Shown in pieces: positions 9,712 to 18,893 of a DNA stretch of 50,910 bases. Made by a program: the position numbers and the translations under genes. Every line of letters begins with the position of its first letter. Within the stretch, counting starts at the first letter, position 1. The notes under the pieces are model-generated. The model searched no databases and had not been told where the DNA came from. It saw only the letters and a program-made list of their open reading frames with translations. This stretch comes from Fidelibacterota bacterium. GTDB taxonomy: Bacteria; Fidelibacterota; UBA8477; JABMPR01. The stretch spans positions 1 through 50,910 of the forward strand of contig JAJRSW010000077.1 in the NCBI GenBank assembly GCA_024278595.1, in the 5' to 3' direction.

Positions 9712-10068
9712 TTATTCCTGATGCAGGCAACAGGCCGGTAATCTTTTCCTGGCTGCTACATTACCGGCAACATTGTTTACGGTAAACCCAAAGTCCAGCA
9801 GGTGAGCTATTATTTTGTCAGCTGATACATCCTGTTCGCGATACCTGATCTGAACTTTTTGGGTCTGGATATTGGTGGTGACCGTCTTGATCCCCACCAA
9901 TGCCAGGATGCGTCCCTCGAATAGGCGTTGGCCGTCCAGGCAGATCAGTTCAGGAATATCCAGATCCAGGGTCAGTGTACGTGACTCTCCGCCACAGGAA
10001 ACCAGGACGCTCACCCACAGTACCAGGACTGCCAGGAATCCGAATCGCGCTCTATTTTTCAGATTCAA
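9712..10068 (-). CDS. Lipoprotein with HMA-like domain
   Basis: The 118-residue product has a hydrophobic leader ending in a lipobox-like VLVSCGG (Cys near residue 25), so it is probably lipid-anchored. The next 70 residues alternate like an HMA (heavy-metal-associated) ferredoxin fold: GRILALVGIKTVTTNIQTQK then VQIRYREQDVSADKIIAHLL. The usual CxxC metal site is absent; a single Cys occurs in ELICLDG and a CC pair near the end (LPACCLHQE). The start is odd: AGGAGG abuts the TTG at 10068 with no spacing, while a CTG at 10060-10062 has ideal 6-nt spacing. The gene overlaps the end of the M1 peptidase gene. Confidence 0.65.
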   Translation of the reverse strand: MNLKNRARFGFLAVLVLWVSVLVSCGGESRTLTLDLDIPELICLDGQRLFEGRILALVGIKTVTTNIQTQKVQIRYREQDVSADKIIAHLLDFGFTVNNVAGNVAARKRLPACCLHQE

Positions 10069-12598
10069 CCTCCTGAAGCCGTTGCTCCATCTCAGCTAAT
10101 TTCTCATTCATCTCATCCAGCTGTTTCTGCAATTTTTTATTCTCAGCACCAGCTCCTGAAGCCTGAATATTTTGGATCTGGCGTTTGATCATGGGATACT
10201 CTTGAACCGGGATCCTGGAGAACAGCGCCCTCAGATAGGGCAGGCCTTCACTAATTTTGAGCTTACCCAGGGTGTTTGCTGCAATCCTCTGGACAAAGTA
10301 GCTGGGGTCTTCTGTCGCCTGGCAGAGCGCCTGTGACACACGTTTCTGTAGCTGCTTCGGCAGCCAATCCCGAATATTTCCCAGGGCTCTCACGCGCGCT
10401 ACTTTCTCATCCCAAAAGTGTACCGGTCCATCGATACCGGCCAGTAAGGCATCTGTGGCTTTCTCGGATCGCGTAGCACTGAGCCCTAGAAAGGCTCCCG
10501 CCTTGATGTGATTTCTCCAATTGGATTCTTTGGCGTAGGTCTCAAGGGTTGGGATATCATCCTCATCACGCTGACGCCCCAAACTCTCCAGGAGAGCCAT
10601 CTGGCCACGATATGGCAGATCTGGGCTTTGTAATTTTTCAATAATGGCTGAGCGTAGCACGGTATGGCGATGGGCGCCACAGGCCAGGGCGGCTGCTTCA
10701 ATGACCATGGGATCCTGTTCCTGTACCAGCAGCTCGGCCAGAATGTCATAGGCATATTGGTTGCCTACTTTTCCCAGAGCCCGATAAGCATGGATTCGGA
10801 GACCCCAACGCTGTTCATTTTTTAGCTGATCACGGATGGCCTGAAGATTTTTGCGCTTGCCGGTCTTGGCCAGCTCACTCACGGCCTGCATCAATCCACG
10901 AACCGTGGTTCCATGCTCCAGTAAATGGCGGAGTTTATCATCGCCGGGATTAAAGTCAGCTTCAAAAAGGGCCTGCATGTGTGGATCCAGAACCAGGTGC
11001 TTTGGTTCTGCCATCTTGATCTGGAAAATCTGGGTTCCCTTGCTCAGCTGAACGACCTCCGGGTGATCGTGGCCCTGGTCATCCTGCCAGGCAATTTCCA
11101 GATCCATTTCAAAGAGCTCAATACCCTTTTTCTGGTCCACCTGTTTTTGTTCGAATGTGAATTTTCCCTGGCCTTTTTGCTTGTCAAATTCGAAAGACAC
11201 CTTAAGGATCGGGTAACCTTTGGATCTGAACCACATATCAAAACATTTATCCAGATTCAGGCCGGAATGCTCCTCGATACAACGTTGAAAATCCAGCGAT
11301 TTGACCGTCTTACCGGCATAGGTATTTACATAATCCCGGACGCCAGACCAGAAATTATCATCACCGGTCAGATGCCGCAGCATGTGGAGTCGCCAGGCGC
11401 CTCCTGGATAGAGATGCATATCAAACATATTCCAACTATGATCATACTCCCGGGTGATAATGGGTCGAACATAGCTATTCTTCGCTTCTCCAAAATAGCT
11501 TGCGGCTTCTTCAGCCAATTGCCAGTCCATGGCATCTTTTCCCTGAGAATCCTCAAGCCAGACTGATTCGATGTAGGTTGCCCAGCTTTCCTTAAGCCAG
11601 ACATGGGCAAAATCATAGGCTACTACGGCATCGCCAAAATATGAATGGGACATTTCATGAACATTGATGAGGTCCATGATGTACTGCCACTCCAAGGCCA
11701 TGGTCTCATCCAACATGAATTTGTCATCCCAGGTGACCAGGGAGATGTTTTCCATGGCTCCGCCGATCTCACGACCGGCAACCTGGAAATACTTGGGGTA
11801 AGGAAACTCCATGCCCAGTTTTTGTTCCATCCAAATCAGCATTTTACGAGTTGGCGCAAAGGTTCGTTGAAGTTGTTCAGGCGTGTATGATTTGTCTGCA
11901 TAGTACGCGATGGGTATATCGCGTAAGGGCTCATCCTTGAATTCAGAAAATTCGCCAATGGCAAAACAGGCCAGATAGCTGGCACAGGGATAGTCCAGCT
12001 TCCAATGCGCCGTTTTCAAGCCATCCTGCACTTTTTCTGATACCAGAGCACCATTGGCCAGGATTGTCAGATCTTCCCGAGCTGTGAGGTGATATTCCAT
12101 TTTAGATCGAACGGTAGGAAAATCAACACAGGGAAACCAATACCTGGCTCGTTCAGTTTCATTGTCGGTAATGGCATAGTACGGCATTTCCGGTCGCTGG
12201 GAATCCGGCTGCATGAATTTGAGACCAGAGATAGGATCTTTTATGGCATAATCTATCCGGATCACCTGCTCTTCACCAGCCAGCAAACCCGCTTGGAAAT
12301 ACAGATCGATCACCCGGTCATTATAGCTATGTGAGATCTGTTTCCCTGATGGGCTCTGGACGCTGAGATCATCAAAATCAACTGCATCCAGTTTCAGGGA
12401 GTGGGCCCCGCCAACGTTGGCTCGAATAGTGATTAGTGCATACCCGCGGGCTGCCCGTCCAGGGAGATCCAGAGTTAAATGAATTTCTGTATGCACCGGT
12501 TCCAGTTGCAGGTCCGGGGCATAGTTTTTACCGGCACCAGGGAGGGTGAAATCCCTAAAATGGACTCGTTGGTTTTGGAGCAGCTGTTCGTATTTCAT
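10052..12598 (-). CDS. M1 family aminopeptidase with C-terminal HEAT repeats
   Basis: This is an 848-residue zinc aminopeptidase. The exopeptidase motif GGAMEN is at residues 279-284, and HEMSH (His314, Glu315, His318) is followed after 18 residues by the third ligand Glu337 in KESWATYIE, the exact gluzincin spacing. Beyond about residue 530 come helical HEAT-like repeats, and the last 35 residues form a charged heptad coiled coil (KKLQKQLDEMNEKLAEME). No signal peptide is seen, so it probably works in the cytoplasm. The ATG at 12598 has AAGGA about 6 nt upstream; an in-frame extension to 12664 lacks such a site. It is 16 nt downstream of the propeller-like gene. Confidence 0.92.
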   Translation of the reverse strand: MKYEQLLQNQRVHFRDFTLPGAGKNYAPDLQLEPVHTEIHLTLDLPGRAARGYALITIRANVGGAHSLKLDAVDFDDLSVQSPSGKQISHSYNDRVIDLYFQAGLLAGEEQVIRIDYAIKDPISGLKFMQPDSQRPEMPYYAITDNETERARYWFPCVDFPTVRSKMEYHLTAREDLTILANGALVSEKVQDGLKTAHWKLDYPCASYLACFAIGEFSEFKDEPLRDIPIAYYADKSYTPEQLQRTFAPTRKMLIWMEQKLGMEFPYPKYFQVAGREIGGAMENISLVTWDDKFMLDETMALEWQYIMDLINVHEMSHSYFGDAVVAYDFAHVWLKESWATYIESVWLEDSQGKDAMDWQLAEEAASYFGEAKNSYVRPIITREYDHSWNMFDMHLYPGGAWRLHMLRHLTGDDNFWSGVRDYVNTYAGKTVKSLDFQRCIEEHSGLNLDKCFDMWFRSKGYPILKVSFEFDKQKGQGKFTFEQKQVDQKKGIELFEMDLEIAWQDDQGHDHPEVVQLSKGTQIFQIKMAEPKHLVLDPHMQALFEADFNPGDDKLRHLLEHGTTVRGLMQAVSELAKTGKRKNLQAIRDQLKNEQRWGLRIHAYRALGKVGNQYAYDILAELLVQEQDPMVIEAAALACGAHRHTVLRSAIIEKLQSPDLPYRGQMALLESLGRQRDEDDIPTLETYAKESNWRNHIKAGAFLGLSATRSEKATDALLAGIDGPVHFWDEKVARVRALGNIRDWLPKQLQKRVSQALCQATEDPSYFVQRIAANTLGKLKISEGLPYLRALFSRIPVQEYPMIKRQIQNIQASGAGAENKKLQKQLDEMNEKLAEMEQRLQEVESEK

Positions 12599-12614
12599 AC
12601 TTGGTCCTTGAGAA

Positions 12615-13526
12615 TTATTTGGAGAATACTGATAATGGAACCTCGAACCAGTCCCGTTGCTCATTGGTGATGATCAAGGTTTTTGCGTTTTTAAAACAAA
12701 TACCTTCGGCTTGATCTGCCTTGATGAGATTGAAGGTCCGAGGTGATTGGGAGAGGAAATCATCGCCGCTCTTGGGCTGGGGGAAATACCAGATGGTGGA
12801 CGCCAGTGGATTTTGAGCAAGCAATACCAGGGCTGAGCCATCCGGGGCCATATCAGCAGCTGTAACCCAGCCGCCCAGATCCTCTTTACGGCTGATATAT
12901 TTCAACACGTTTACCTGAGTGGTATGGCGTGTGTCCATTCGATAAAGTTTGGTCGCAGGCGCTGGTGTTCTAATATTCCGATCGGCACGATGCTTGGTGA
13001 GAAAATATATTTTTCCCTTGAATGTAAAGACGGCTTCACAGTCATATTCCCATTTAGCTGGTGGGAATTTATCCTGATCTTCAAAGCGAACGGGATACCA
13101 GGCCAGGGGTCTGATCTGGGAGCTGGCATGGGGATTGGGCTCTGGAACCAGATATACCCCCAGATCCCGCCGGGCATTCCCATTATTTCCCACATCCGCG
13201 ATAACCAGCGTATCGTTTAATATTGCCATTGATTCCCAGTCATTAAGCACTGCTCCGCTGAGCTCGATCCCGGGATAATGCTTCCCATTCTGACCGTCAT
13301 AGCGGCGTTTCAAATAATCAGGAACAATGATCTTTCCGGCAGAATTCAGGGCAAAAATATAGGGCTCACCTCCTGAATCATTGCACACCCAGTATACGTC
13401 CTCGTAGGTCAGGCTTTTCACAATTGCGCTTTGCTCGTTGATTGGCGGATGCTTAATTGTACAGATCTTGGTCTGCCCGAACAATAAAGTGGCCAGTCCC
13501 AGAGCACTAACAAGCCGAATGATCAT
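12615..13526 (-). CDS. Secreted beta-propeller-like protein, function unknown
   Basis: This 303-residue protein has a signal peptide (IIRLVSALGLATLLFG) and a series of short strand motifs typical of propellers: YWVCNDSGGEPYIFALN, NDWESMAILNDTLVIADVG, KIYFLTKHR and GSALVLLAQN. The ND-SGG and DWE-MA-ADVGNN pattern resembles phytase-like or SdiA-regulated propellers, but I cannot assign a family or substrate. It would act in the periplasm or outside the cell. It starts the minus-strand group that continues with the M1 aminopeptidase and is divergent from the radical SAM gene, 72 bp away. Confidence 0.7.
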   Translation of the reverse strand: MIIRLVSALGLATLLFGQTKICTIKHPPINEQSAIVKSLTYEDVYWVCNDSGGEPYIFALNSAGKIIVPDYLKRRYDGQNGKHYPGIELSGAVLNDWESMAILNDTLVIADVGNNGNARRDLGVYLVPEPNPHASSQIRPLAWYPVRFEDQDKFPPAKWEYDCEAVFTFKGKIYFLTKHRADRNIRTPAPATKLYRMDTRHTTQVNVLKYISRKEDLGGWVTAADMAPDGSALVLLAQNPLASTIWYFPQPKSGDDFLSQSPRTFNLIKADQAEGICFKNAKTLIITNEQRDWFEVPLSVFSK

Positions 13527-13598
13527 GGTCTCACTTTCAGTGAATGCGAGCCCGTGAAAAGAAGCTCGACATCTGCTTGAAATACATTAAATACCAAC

Positions 13599-14567
13599 AT
13601 GAGTGCAAATTCACCAATTGATGCGAAAAACCAAGCAAAAACCTGGCTAAACCGTCGCTATAATAACTATAATTTTTATCTCCAGAACACATACTGAGAG
13701 AAGATCAGGAAAGTTTCTTTACATGCTGGCTTTACCTGTCCCAATCGTGATGGAAGCAAGGGCTATGGCGGCTGCATCTACTGCAACAATGACAGCTTTG
13801 TCCCCCACTACATCAATCAGGAGATGTCTATTCCAGCCCAGCTGGAAGTCTCGATTCCATTTATGCAGGATCGGTATGATGTTCAGAAGTACATTGCCTA
13901 TTTTCAGGCCTATTCGAATACCTATGCCGAATTGGACCAATTAAAGCGCCTGTATGCTGAGGCCGTCACCTACCCCAATGTGGTCGGTCTTGATATTGGT
14001 ACCCGCAGTGATTGTGTAGATGAAGCACTTTTGGAGCATCTTGCTCGTTTGAATGAACAGGTGCAGGTCACCCTGGAGTATGGGATCGAATCCATCCATA
14101 ACGCTTCATTAACCTGGATGAACCGCGGCCATGATTATGAATCGGTAATCCGGGCAGTCGAACTGACCCAACAATATGGGATCAAGGTCGCCGGGCATAT
14201 TATTCTGGGCTTTCCCATGGAAACGCCAGAGATGATGCGCCAAACCGGTTTGGCTGCCAATGATCTGAGTCTGGATTTTTTAAAAATTCATCAATTGCAT
14301 GTGGTGCAAGGAACGGTTCTGGCAAAGCGCTATGCAGAAAAACCTTTTTCCTTATTCCAGGCTGATGAATATATCGAACTGGTGGTTGATATCCTGGAAC
14401 GACTCGATCCAAATATTGTGATCCAAAGGTTGTTCGGTGACGCGCCGGACGATATCCTCATTGCCCCCCGGTGGGGTTACAATATCCCCAAACTGACTCA
14501 CCTCATGGACCTGGAGCTCATGCACCGGGACACCTGGCAGGGGAAACTCTTTTTAAGTAAGAAGTAA
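13599..14567 (+). pseudogene. TIGR01212-type radical SAM protein, interrupted by in-frame TGA
   Basis: The frame encodes a YhcC-like (TIGR01212) radical SAM protein of about 322 codons. The cluster-binding segment reads FTCPNRDG followed by GYGGCIYCNN, as in E. coli YhcC. Later motifs LDIGTRSDCV, LEYGIES and NRGHDY are collinear with the family. From the ATG at 13599, codon 33 (13695-13697) is TGA in NTY-stop-EKIRK, where relatives carry glycine (YGEKV); GGA to TGA is one base change. The longest uninterrupted frame starts only at 13824, after the iron-sulfur cysteines, and so would make an inactive fragment. I judge this a point-mutated pseudogene or sequence error; selenocysteine at a glycine position is unlikely. 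Confidence 0.82.
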
Positions 14568-14673
14568 GAAGCACAAAATGAAAAGGATTGTCATACTCTC
14601 GAAGGATGGGGAGCATGGATAGGTCATTTTAGCGCAACGACCTGGGTTTTTGCAGTCCGAAAATATCGCACTT

Positions 14674-15051
14674 CTATTGCAAGCCCTGTTGCAGGAACGA
14701 TGAAAAGCCCCCCTGGTTGCTGATGAATTCCACACAATGAAAATCAACGCAACCACTGACAGAATCCCTGGCATAGACTGTAACTGCACCATTAAGGTTT
14801 GAGGTGATCACCTGCCTAGGCCAGACTTTGGCATTTTCAAACCAGACCCGTTCGTCGGCAACATAGGCAGCACCGACAAGATCCAGATCCCCAGCCACCA
14901 ACGATCGTGTATCGGGAAATGAAGAACCATGATTCTGTCTGGTCCATTGAGGAGGATTGCTCTCATCATTGGATCCATTCTGATTTGGATCGACAGCAAC
15001 TACCGATATTGCAGATTGAAAATTAGTATCCACAACTTCATGTTCAAACTT
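14674..15051 (-). pseudogene. Decayed FG-GAP/VCBS repeat fragment
   Basis: The minus strand carries an open stretch with clear remains of FG-GAP repeats: EVVDTNFQSAISVVAVDPNQ, DLDLVGAAYVADERVWFEN and SNLNGAVTVYARD. In intact proteins of this class the units read like AVDLDGDGDLDVLGAAYDADDITWWEN. Here the calcium-loop aspartates are partly lost, the unit spacing is broken, and no start or signal peptide is present. It is therefore best read as the remnant of a large secreted FG-GAP protein. The flanks (14568-14673 and 15052-15180) hold nothing recognisable. Confidence 0.65.
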
Positions 15052-15180
15052 TAGGTGATGTTAGGTGATTTAGCTAGGGATGGATTATGACAAATCTAGT
15101 CATCAAGAAAATCGCTTTCCATCCCTTAAGCCAAATCTATATTCAGCGCAAGTTAGACGTTGACGATGAAAGGAACTGAT

Positions 15181-15966
15181 ATGCAGAAATGGGCACTCAT
15201 ACTCGGGGCTTCAAGTGGTTTCGGAGGAGCAATCTCCCGCAAACTGGCTGCTAATGGCTATAATATTTTTGGAGTACATCTGGATCGTAAGGCCACCCTG
15301 CACAATGTGGAAGCCATCAAGGCGGACATTGCAGCTGCTGGTTCAGAATCCATCTTTTTTAATATAAATGCTGCCGATACGCGCGCTCGAAAAGAAGCCA
15401 TCAGAATCATGGAAGAAACATTTTCCAAAACACCGGGTACTGTCCAGGTTCTGGTCCACTCTCTGGCATTTGGCACCCTTTTACCAGTGGTTTACAACCC
15501 TGGTACCGGTGGTGTGGTCCATAAGAACCAGATGGACATGACCCTGGATGTCATGGCCCATTCTCTGGTCTACTGGACCCAGGATGTGGTGGGACATAAA
15601 CTGATGGATGAAGGCGCTCATATTTTTTGCATGACCAGTTCTGGTGGTCACACCGCCTGGCCCAACTATGGTGCAGTTTCCGCTGCCAAGGCAGCCATTG
15701 AAGCGCATATCCGCCAGATCGCCCTGGAGTTGGCACCCAAAAAGATCGCAGCCAATGCCCTAAGGGCTGGCGTAACCGATACACCCGCTTTACGTAAGAT
15801 TCCCGGTAACGAACAAATGATCGCCCGGGCCTTACAGAGTAATCCCGGTGGTCGACTTACCACTCCGGAAGATGTGGCTGATGCCGTCCTGACCTTTGCT
15901 GGAATGAATACCTGGATCACGGGTAACATCATCGGGATCGATGGTGGCGAGGATAACGCTGGATAA
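15181..15966 (+). CDS. Enoyl-ACP reductase-like SDR (FabL/FabI type)
   Basis: This is a 261-residue cytoplasmic NAD(P)H oxidoreductase of the short-chain dehydrogenase fold. The nucleotide-binding motif GASSGFGG is near the N-terminus. The catalytic pair has the spacing Tyr-X6-Lys in NYGAVSAAKAA, characteristic of enoyl-ACP reductases (FabI, FabL) rather than the YxxxK of ordinary SDRs. The tail GNIIGIDGG also fits. Its likely role is the last reduction step of fatty-acid elongation; an alternative is another FabI-like reductase. The ATG at 15181 has AAAGGAAC upstream and is preferred over in-frame starts at 15160 and 15166. A strong terminator follows. Confidence 0.75.
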   Translation: MQKWALILGASSGFGGAISRKLAANGYNIFGVHLDRKATLHNVEAIKADIAAAGSESIFFNINAADTRARKEAIRIMEETFSKTPGTVQVLVHSLAFGTLLPVVYNPGTGGVVHKNQMDMTLDVMAHSLVYWTQDVVGHKLMDEGAHIFCMTSSGGHTAWPNYGAVSAAKAAIEAHIRQIALELAPKKIAANALRAGVTDTPALRKIPGNEQMIARALQSNPGGRLTTPEDVADAVLTFAGMNTWITGNIIGIDGGEDNAG

Positions 15967-15993
15967 ACAGCGAAAATAGATAATTGTTCATCG

Positions 15994-16027
15994 GTAGAGA
16001 CCTGGCATGCAAGGTCTCTACTTTTTT
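15994..16027 (+). terminator. Rho-independent terminator
   Basis: A perfect 10-bp stem (GTAGAGACCT/AGGTCTCTAC) with an 8-nt loop is followed by a T6 run on the plus strand, 27 nt after the SDR stop codon. The whole 28-nt hairpin is nearly palindromic, so it may also be a dispersed palindrome reused as terminator. It lies between convergent genes. Confidence 0.85.
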
Positions 16028-16036
16028 AGTAAAAAT

Positions 16037-17764
16037 TTATTCTCTGGTCAGGATCTGTTCCACATCCGCAAACAGCGTATCAAAGCCCCTGGTAATGGAT
16101 TCAGTATGGTGTAGGGCAGTTGCCAGGGAGTCCATAATGTATTTTTTGGCAATGAGCATTTTACGGGAATCCTCAGTAGCCTCCTCCAAAAGCAAATATC
16201 CAATATAGAGAAATCCGTACATATCAACCAGCTCAGCAGAATGCAGCTCTTGATAAGCTTTGTCTTCCTTCTCAAGTACAAAGGTTTTGCTCTTGGTAAA
16301 TAAGCGGCGGATCTGCTTCAATTTATTGGCCAGCTGGCGGGCTTCATGACGGTATTCTTTTAACTCATTCGCATCAAACTGTTCATCAGCAACCCCTTTG
16401 ATCACGCCACCGATGGCGGCAATAACCTGGAGCTGGGAGGTCCCTTCATAAATGTTGGTGATCCGGACATCTCGATAATGACGTTCCACGTTGAATTCCT
16501 GCATATAGCCGGTACCGCCATGGATCTGAATGGCATCGTAGCAGATCCGATTGGCTTTCTCGGAGATCGAATATTTGGAGAGCGGGGTCAGAAAATCTGC
16601 CAGGGCCTTCCAGTGTTTGAACTCGGCCCGGATATCGGTAATAGATTCACCAGCCGCTTTGAGGCGCTCCATTTCCAGCTCACTTATTCTGAGCATATCA
16701 ACTGCCCGACCAGTGGAATAGATCAGGGTTCTGGAGGTTTCCAGATCCACTTTCATTTTGATCAACATCTCTGCCACTGCCGGAAAATTCAGGATCGGTT
16801 TCCCGAACTGCTCCCGTTCCTGGGCGTAGCGACGGGCCTCAACATAAGCAGCCTGAGCAATCCCCAGAGCTTGAGCTGCCACACCCAGGCGAGCACCATT
16901 CATCAGGGCCATCACATAAGAGATCAGACCCCTTTTTCGCACCCCGATGAGCTGGGCCGGTGTGTCATGAAATTGCATCTCACAGGTCGGGGAACCTTTA
17001 ATGCCCAATTTATGTTCGATACGACGGATCTGAACCGTATCATCACCATAACAAACAAAGAGCGAAAGTCCCCGACCGTCCCGGGTCCCCTCTTCCGAAC
17101 GGGCCAGGACCAGACATACATCTGCATTCCCATTGGTGATAAATCGTTTCACGCCATTCAGATACCAATTGCCCTCATCATCCTGATAAGCCCGGGTCTT
17201 GACTGCCTGTAGATCGGAGCCGGCATCCGGTTCCGTGAGCACCATGGCCCCGGAAACCGCACCGCTACTGAATTTGGGTAAATATTCATCCTTGATCTCA
17301 GCGCTGGCAAATTTTTCAATGGTCTCAGAAATATCCTGGAGACCAAACAGATTCATCAGGGAGGCGTCTCCCCGGGAGACCATCTCAACTGCAAATATGT
17401 ATAGGGAGATGGGCAGGTTAAGCCCACCGTATTTTCGTTCCAGCAGAAACCCCATGAGGCCAGCCTGGTTGAGACGTTGCATATCTTCCTCAAGACCCTT
17501 GGCGTAAGTGACTTCACCATCAGCAAAGGTTGAGCCCAATTCATCCACTTCCCGGGCTCGTTCGGCCACAAAATTACCAGCAATATCCCCCACCACCTCC
17601 AGGATCCGGCTAAAATTGTCTTTGGCATCTTCATAATCCAGGGGAGCAAAAGGAAACTCAGCCGCTTCAGTATAATCATGCTCACGTACCCTGATGATCT
17701 CTTCCAGATCGATTCGCTTGAACTGAAATTGAATATCCTGATTCTCGGTGAAAAAATTTGACAT
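16037..17764 (-). CDS. Acyl-CoA dehydrogenase family protein
   Basis: This is a 575-residue FAD enzyme that oxidises acyl-CoA to the 2-enoyl form and passes electrons to ETF. Family signatures are present: ALTEPDAGSD-like LTEPDAGSDLQ, the QTHGGTGY-type IQIHGGTGYMQEF, and the catalytic-base region IYEGTSQLQ with Glu440. About 120 residues follow this site as a helical extension, longer than the classic 380-residue enzymes and like VLCAD-type or other large bacterial members. Chain-length preference cannot be read. It is the last gene of an etfB-etfA-acd operon, 9 nt after etfA, which fits its role as electron donor to the encoded ETF. Confidence 0.92.
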   Translation of the reverse strand: MSNFFTENQDIQFQFKRIDLEEIIRVREHDYTEAAEFPFAPLDYEDAKDNFSRILEVVGDIAGNFVAERAREVDELGSTFADGEVTYAKGLEEDMQRLNQAGLMGFLLERKYGGLNLPISLYIFAVEMVSRGDASLMNLFGLQDISETIEKFASAEIKDEYLPKFSSGAVSGAMVLTEPDAGSDLQAVKTRAYQDDEGNWYLNGVKRFITNGNADVCLVLARSEEGTRDGRGLSLFVCYGDDTVQIRRIEHKLGIKGSPTCEMQFHDTPAQLIGVRKRGLISYVMALMNGARLGVAAQALGIAQAAYVEARRYAQEREQFGKPILNFPAVAEMLIKMKVDLETSRTLIYSTGRAVDMLRISELEMERLKAAGESITDIRAEFKHWKALADFLTPLSKYSISEKANRICYDAIQIHGGTGYMQEFNVERHYRDVRITNIYEGTSQLQVIAAIGGVIKGVADEQFDANELKEYRHEARQLANKLKQIRRLFTKSKTFVLEKEDKAYQELHSAELVDMYGFLYIGYLLLEEATEDSRKMLIAKKYIMDSLATALHHTESITRGFDTLFADVEQILTRE

Positions 17765-17773
17765 ATCTATTCC

Positions 17774-18808
17774 TTAGTGCAACTGACTTTTGTAGGCTGC
17801 GATCAATTGGGGGATCACGACTTCCAGATCTCCGGTAATGCCATAGTGGGCCACTCCAAATATGGGAGCTTCCGGATCATTGTTGATGGCAATTATCTTC
17901 TGAGATTCCTGCATACCTGCCCGATGTTGAATGGCTCCTGAAATACCGATAGCGATATATAATTTAGGACGTACTGTGGTACCAGTTTGCCCAACCTGCC
18001 GCTCAGCTTCTATGAGTCCCGCATCAACAGCTGCCCGGGAGCCGGCCACATCAGCACCCAGCACTTTGGCCAGGTCTTTGATCAACTGAAATTTTTCCGG
18101 AGTATCAGCGCCGTAACCCCCAGCCACAATAATGGGGGCCGCTTTCAAATTTACAGTGGAGGCTGCCTGATGCTTCTCGATGATCTTGACGGCGATCTCA
18201 ATGGGATCAAGCTTAACCGGGACTTGAATGACCCGTCCTTTCCTTGAAAGATCTGCCACACCCATCTCCATGACCCCTTCACGAATGGTCGCCATCTGGA
18301 TCTCCACATCCGGGGAGATAATGGTGGCAATGATGTTCCCGCCAAAAGCCGGGCGGATCTGCAATAACAGGTCGGGGTGTTCGACTTTTCTCAGCGTCAA
18401 GGTTTCGATCTTCAATTCGGTACAGTCAGCTGTCAGTCCTGAGCGGGTATGGGAGGCAACCCGGGGGGCAATATCACGACCAATATGCGTGGCACCAAAT
18501 AAAACGACCCGGGGTCTTTTTTCCTCAACCAGTTTGGTGACCAGGTTTGCATAAGGTATACTGCGAAAGTCTTTCAGTTCCTGATCATCCAGAAGATAGA
18601 CATTGTCAGCTCCATGTGAAAATAGAGGGTCAATCAGGGCTTCAACCTCATGCCCTAACAGAACAGCACTGACCTCAGAACCCATCTTATCTGCCAGGGT
18701 GCGGGCTTTATGGAGCAGTTCCAAACCCACTTCTGCCAATGCACCATCAGCCTGTTCGGCGAAGACCCACACCATATCTTTAATATTTGAATTCACCACT
18801 TTTATCAT
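17774..18808 (-). CDS. etfA: Electron transfer flavoprotein alpha subunit
   Basis: The 344-residue protein is the FAD-binding subunit of ETF, which shuttles electrons from acyl-CoA dehydrogenase to the respiratory chain. The C-terminal FAD domain is well conserved: VAGGYGADTPEKF, GSRAAVDAG, ERQVGQTG, LYIAIGISGAIQHRAGM and INNDPEAPIF, followed by GDL at the end. The N-terminal half is the looser alpha/beta domain shared with EtfB. It lies between etfB and the acyl-CoA dehydrogenase on the same strand, 85 nt after etfB. That spacing is wider than the next one, so partial separate control is possible. Confidence 0.95.
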   Translation of the reverse strand: MIKVVNSNIKDMVWVFAEQADGALAEVGLELLHKARTLADKMGSEVSAVLLGHEVEALIDPLFSHGADNVYLLDDQELKDFRSIPYANLVTKLVEEKRPRVVLFGATHIGRDIAPRVASHTRSGLTADCTELKIETLTLRKVEHPDLLLQIRPAFGGNIIATIISPDVEIQMATIREGVMEMGVADLSRKGRVIQVPVKLDPIEIAVKIIEKHQAASTVNLKAAPIIVAGGYGADTPEKFQLIKDLAKVLGADVAGSRAAVDAGLIEAERQVGQTGTTVRPKLYIAIGISGAIQHRAGMQESQKIIAINNDPEAPIFGVAHYGITGDLEVVIPQLIAAYKSQLH

Positions 18809-18893
18809 CTCTCTTTTTTTACACCGAATTCAACGAAAATTATCAAGGATTGTCTTTGGGTCATTCGTTTTCCCCGCTGTTAAATGTTTCCAC

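Noticed and set aside
10925-11566. 213-codon plus-strand frame opposite the M1 aminopeptidase
   Set aside because: It is antisense to a well-conserved catalytic region and shows no motif of its own.
13695-13697. Selenocysteine reading of the TGA in the radical SAM gene
   Set aside because: The family has glycine, not cysteine, at this position, and no SECIS-like hairpin was evident after the codon.
2324-14567. Reassigned stop codons as an explanation for the TAG in acr3 and TGA in the radical SAM gene
   Set aside because: TGA and TAG both end many other genes here, including the ATGA-coupled cas and nik genes, so the standard bacterial code applies.
16478-17212. 244-codon plus-strand frame opposite the acyl-CoA dehydrogenase
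   Set aside because: Antisense shadow of a conserved gene, with no start signal or domain.
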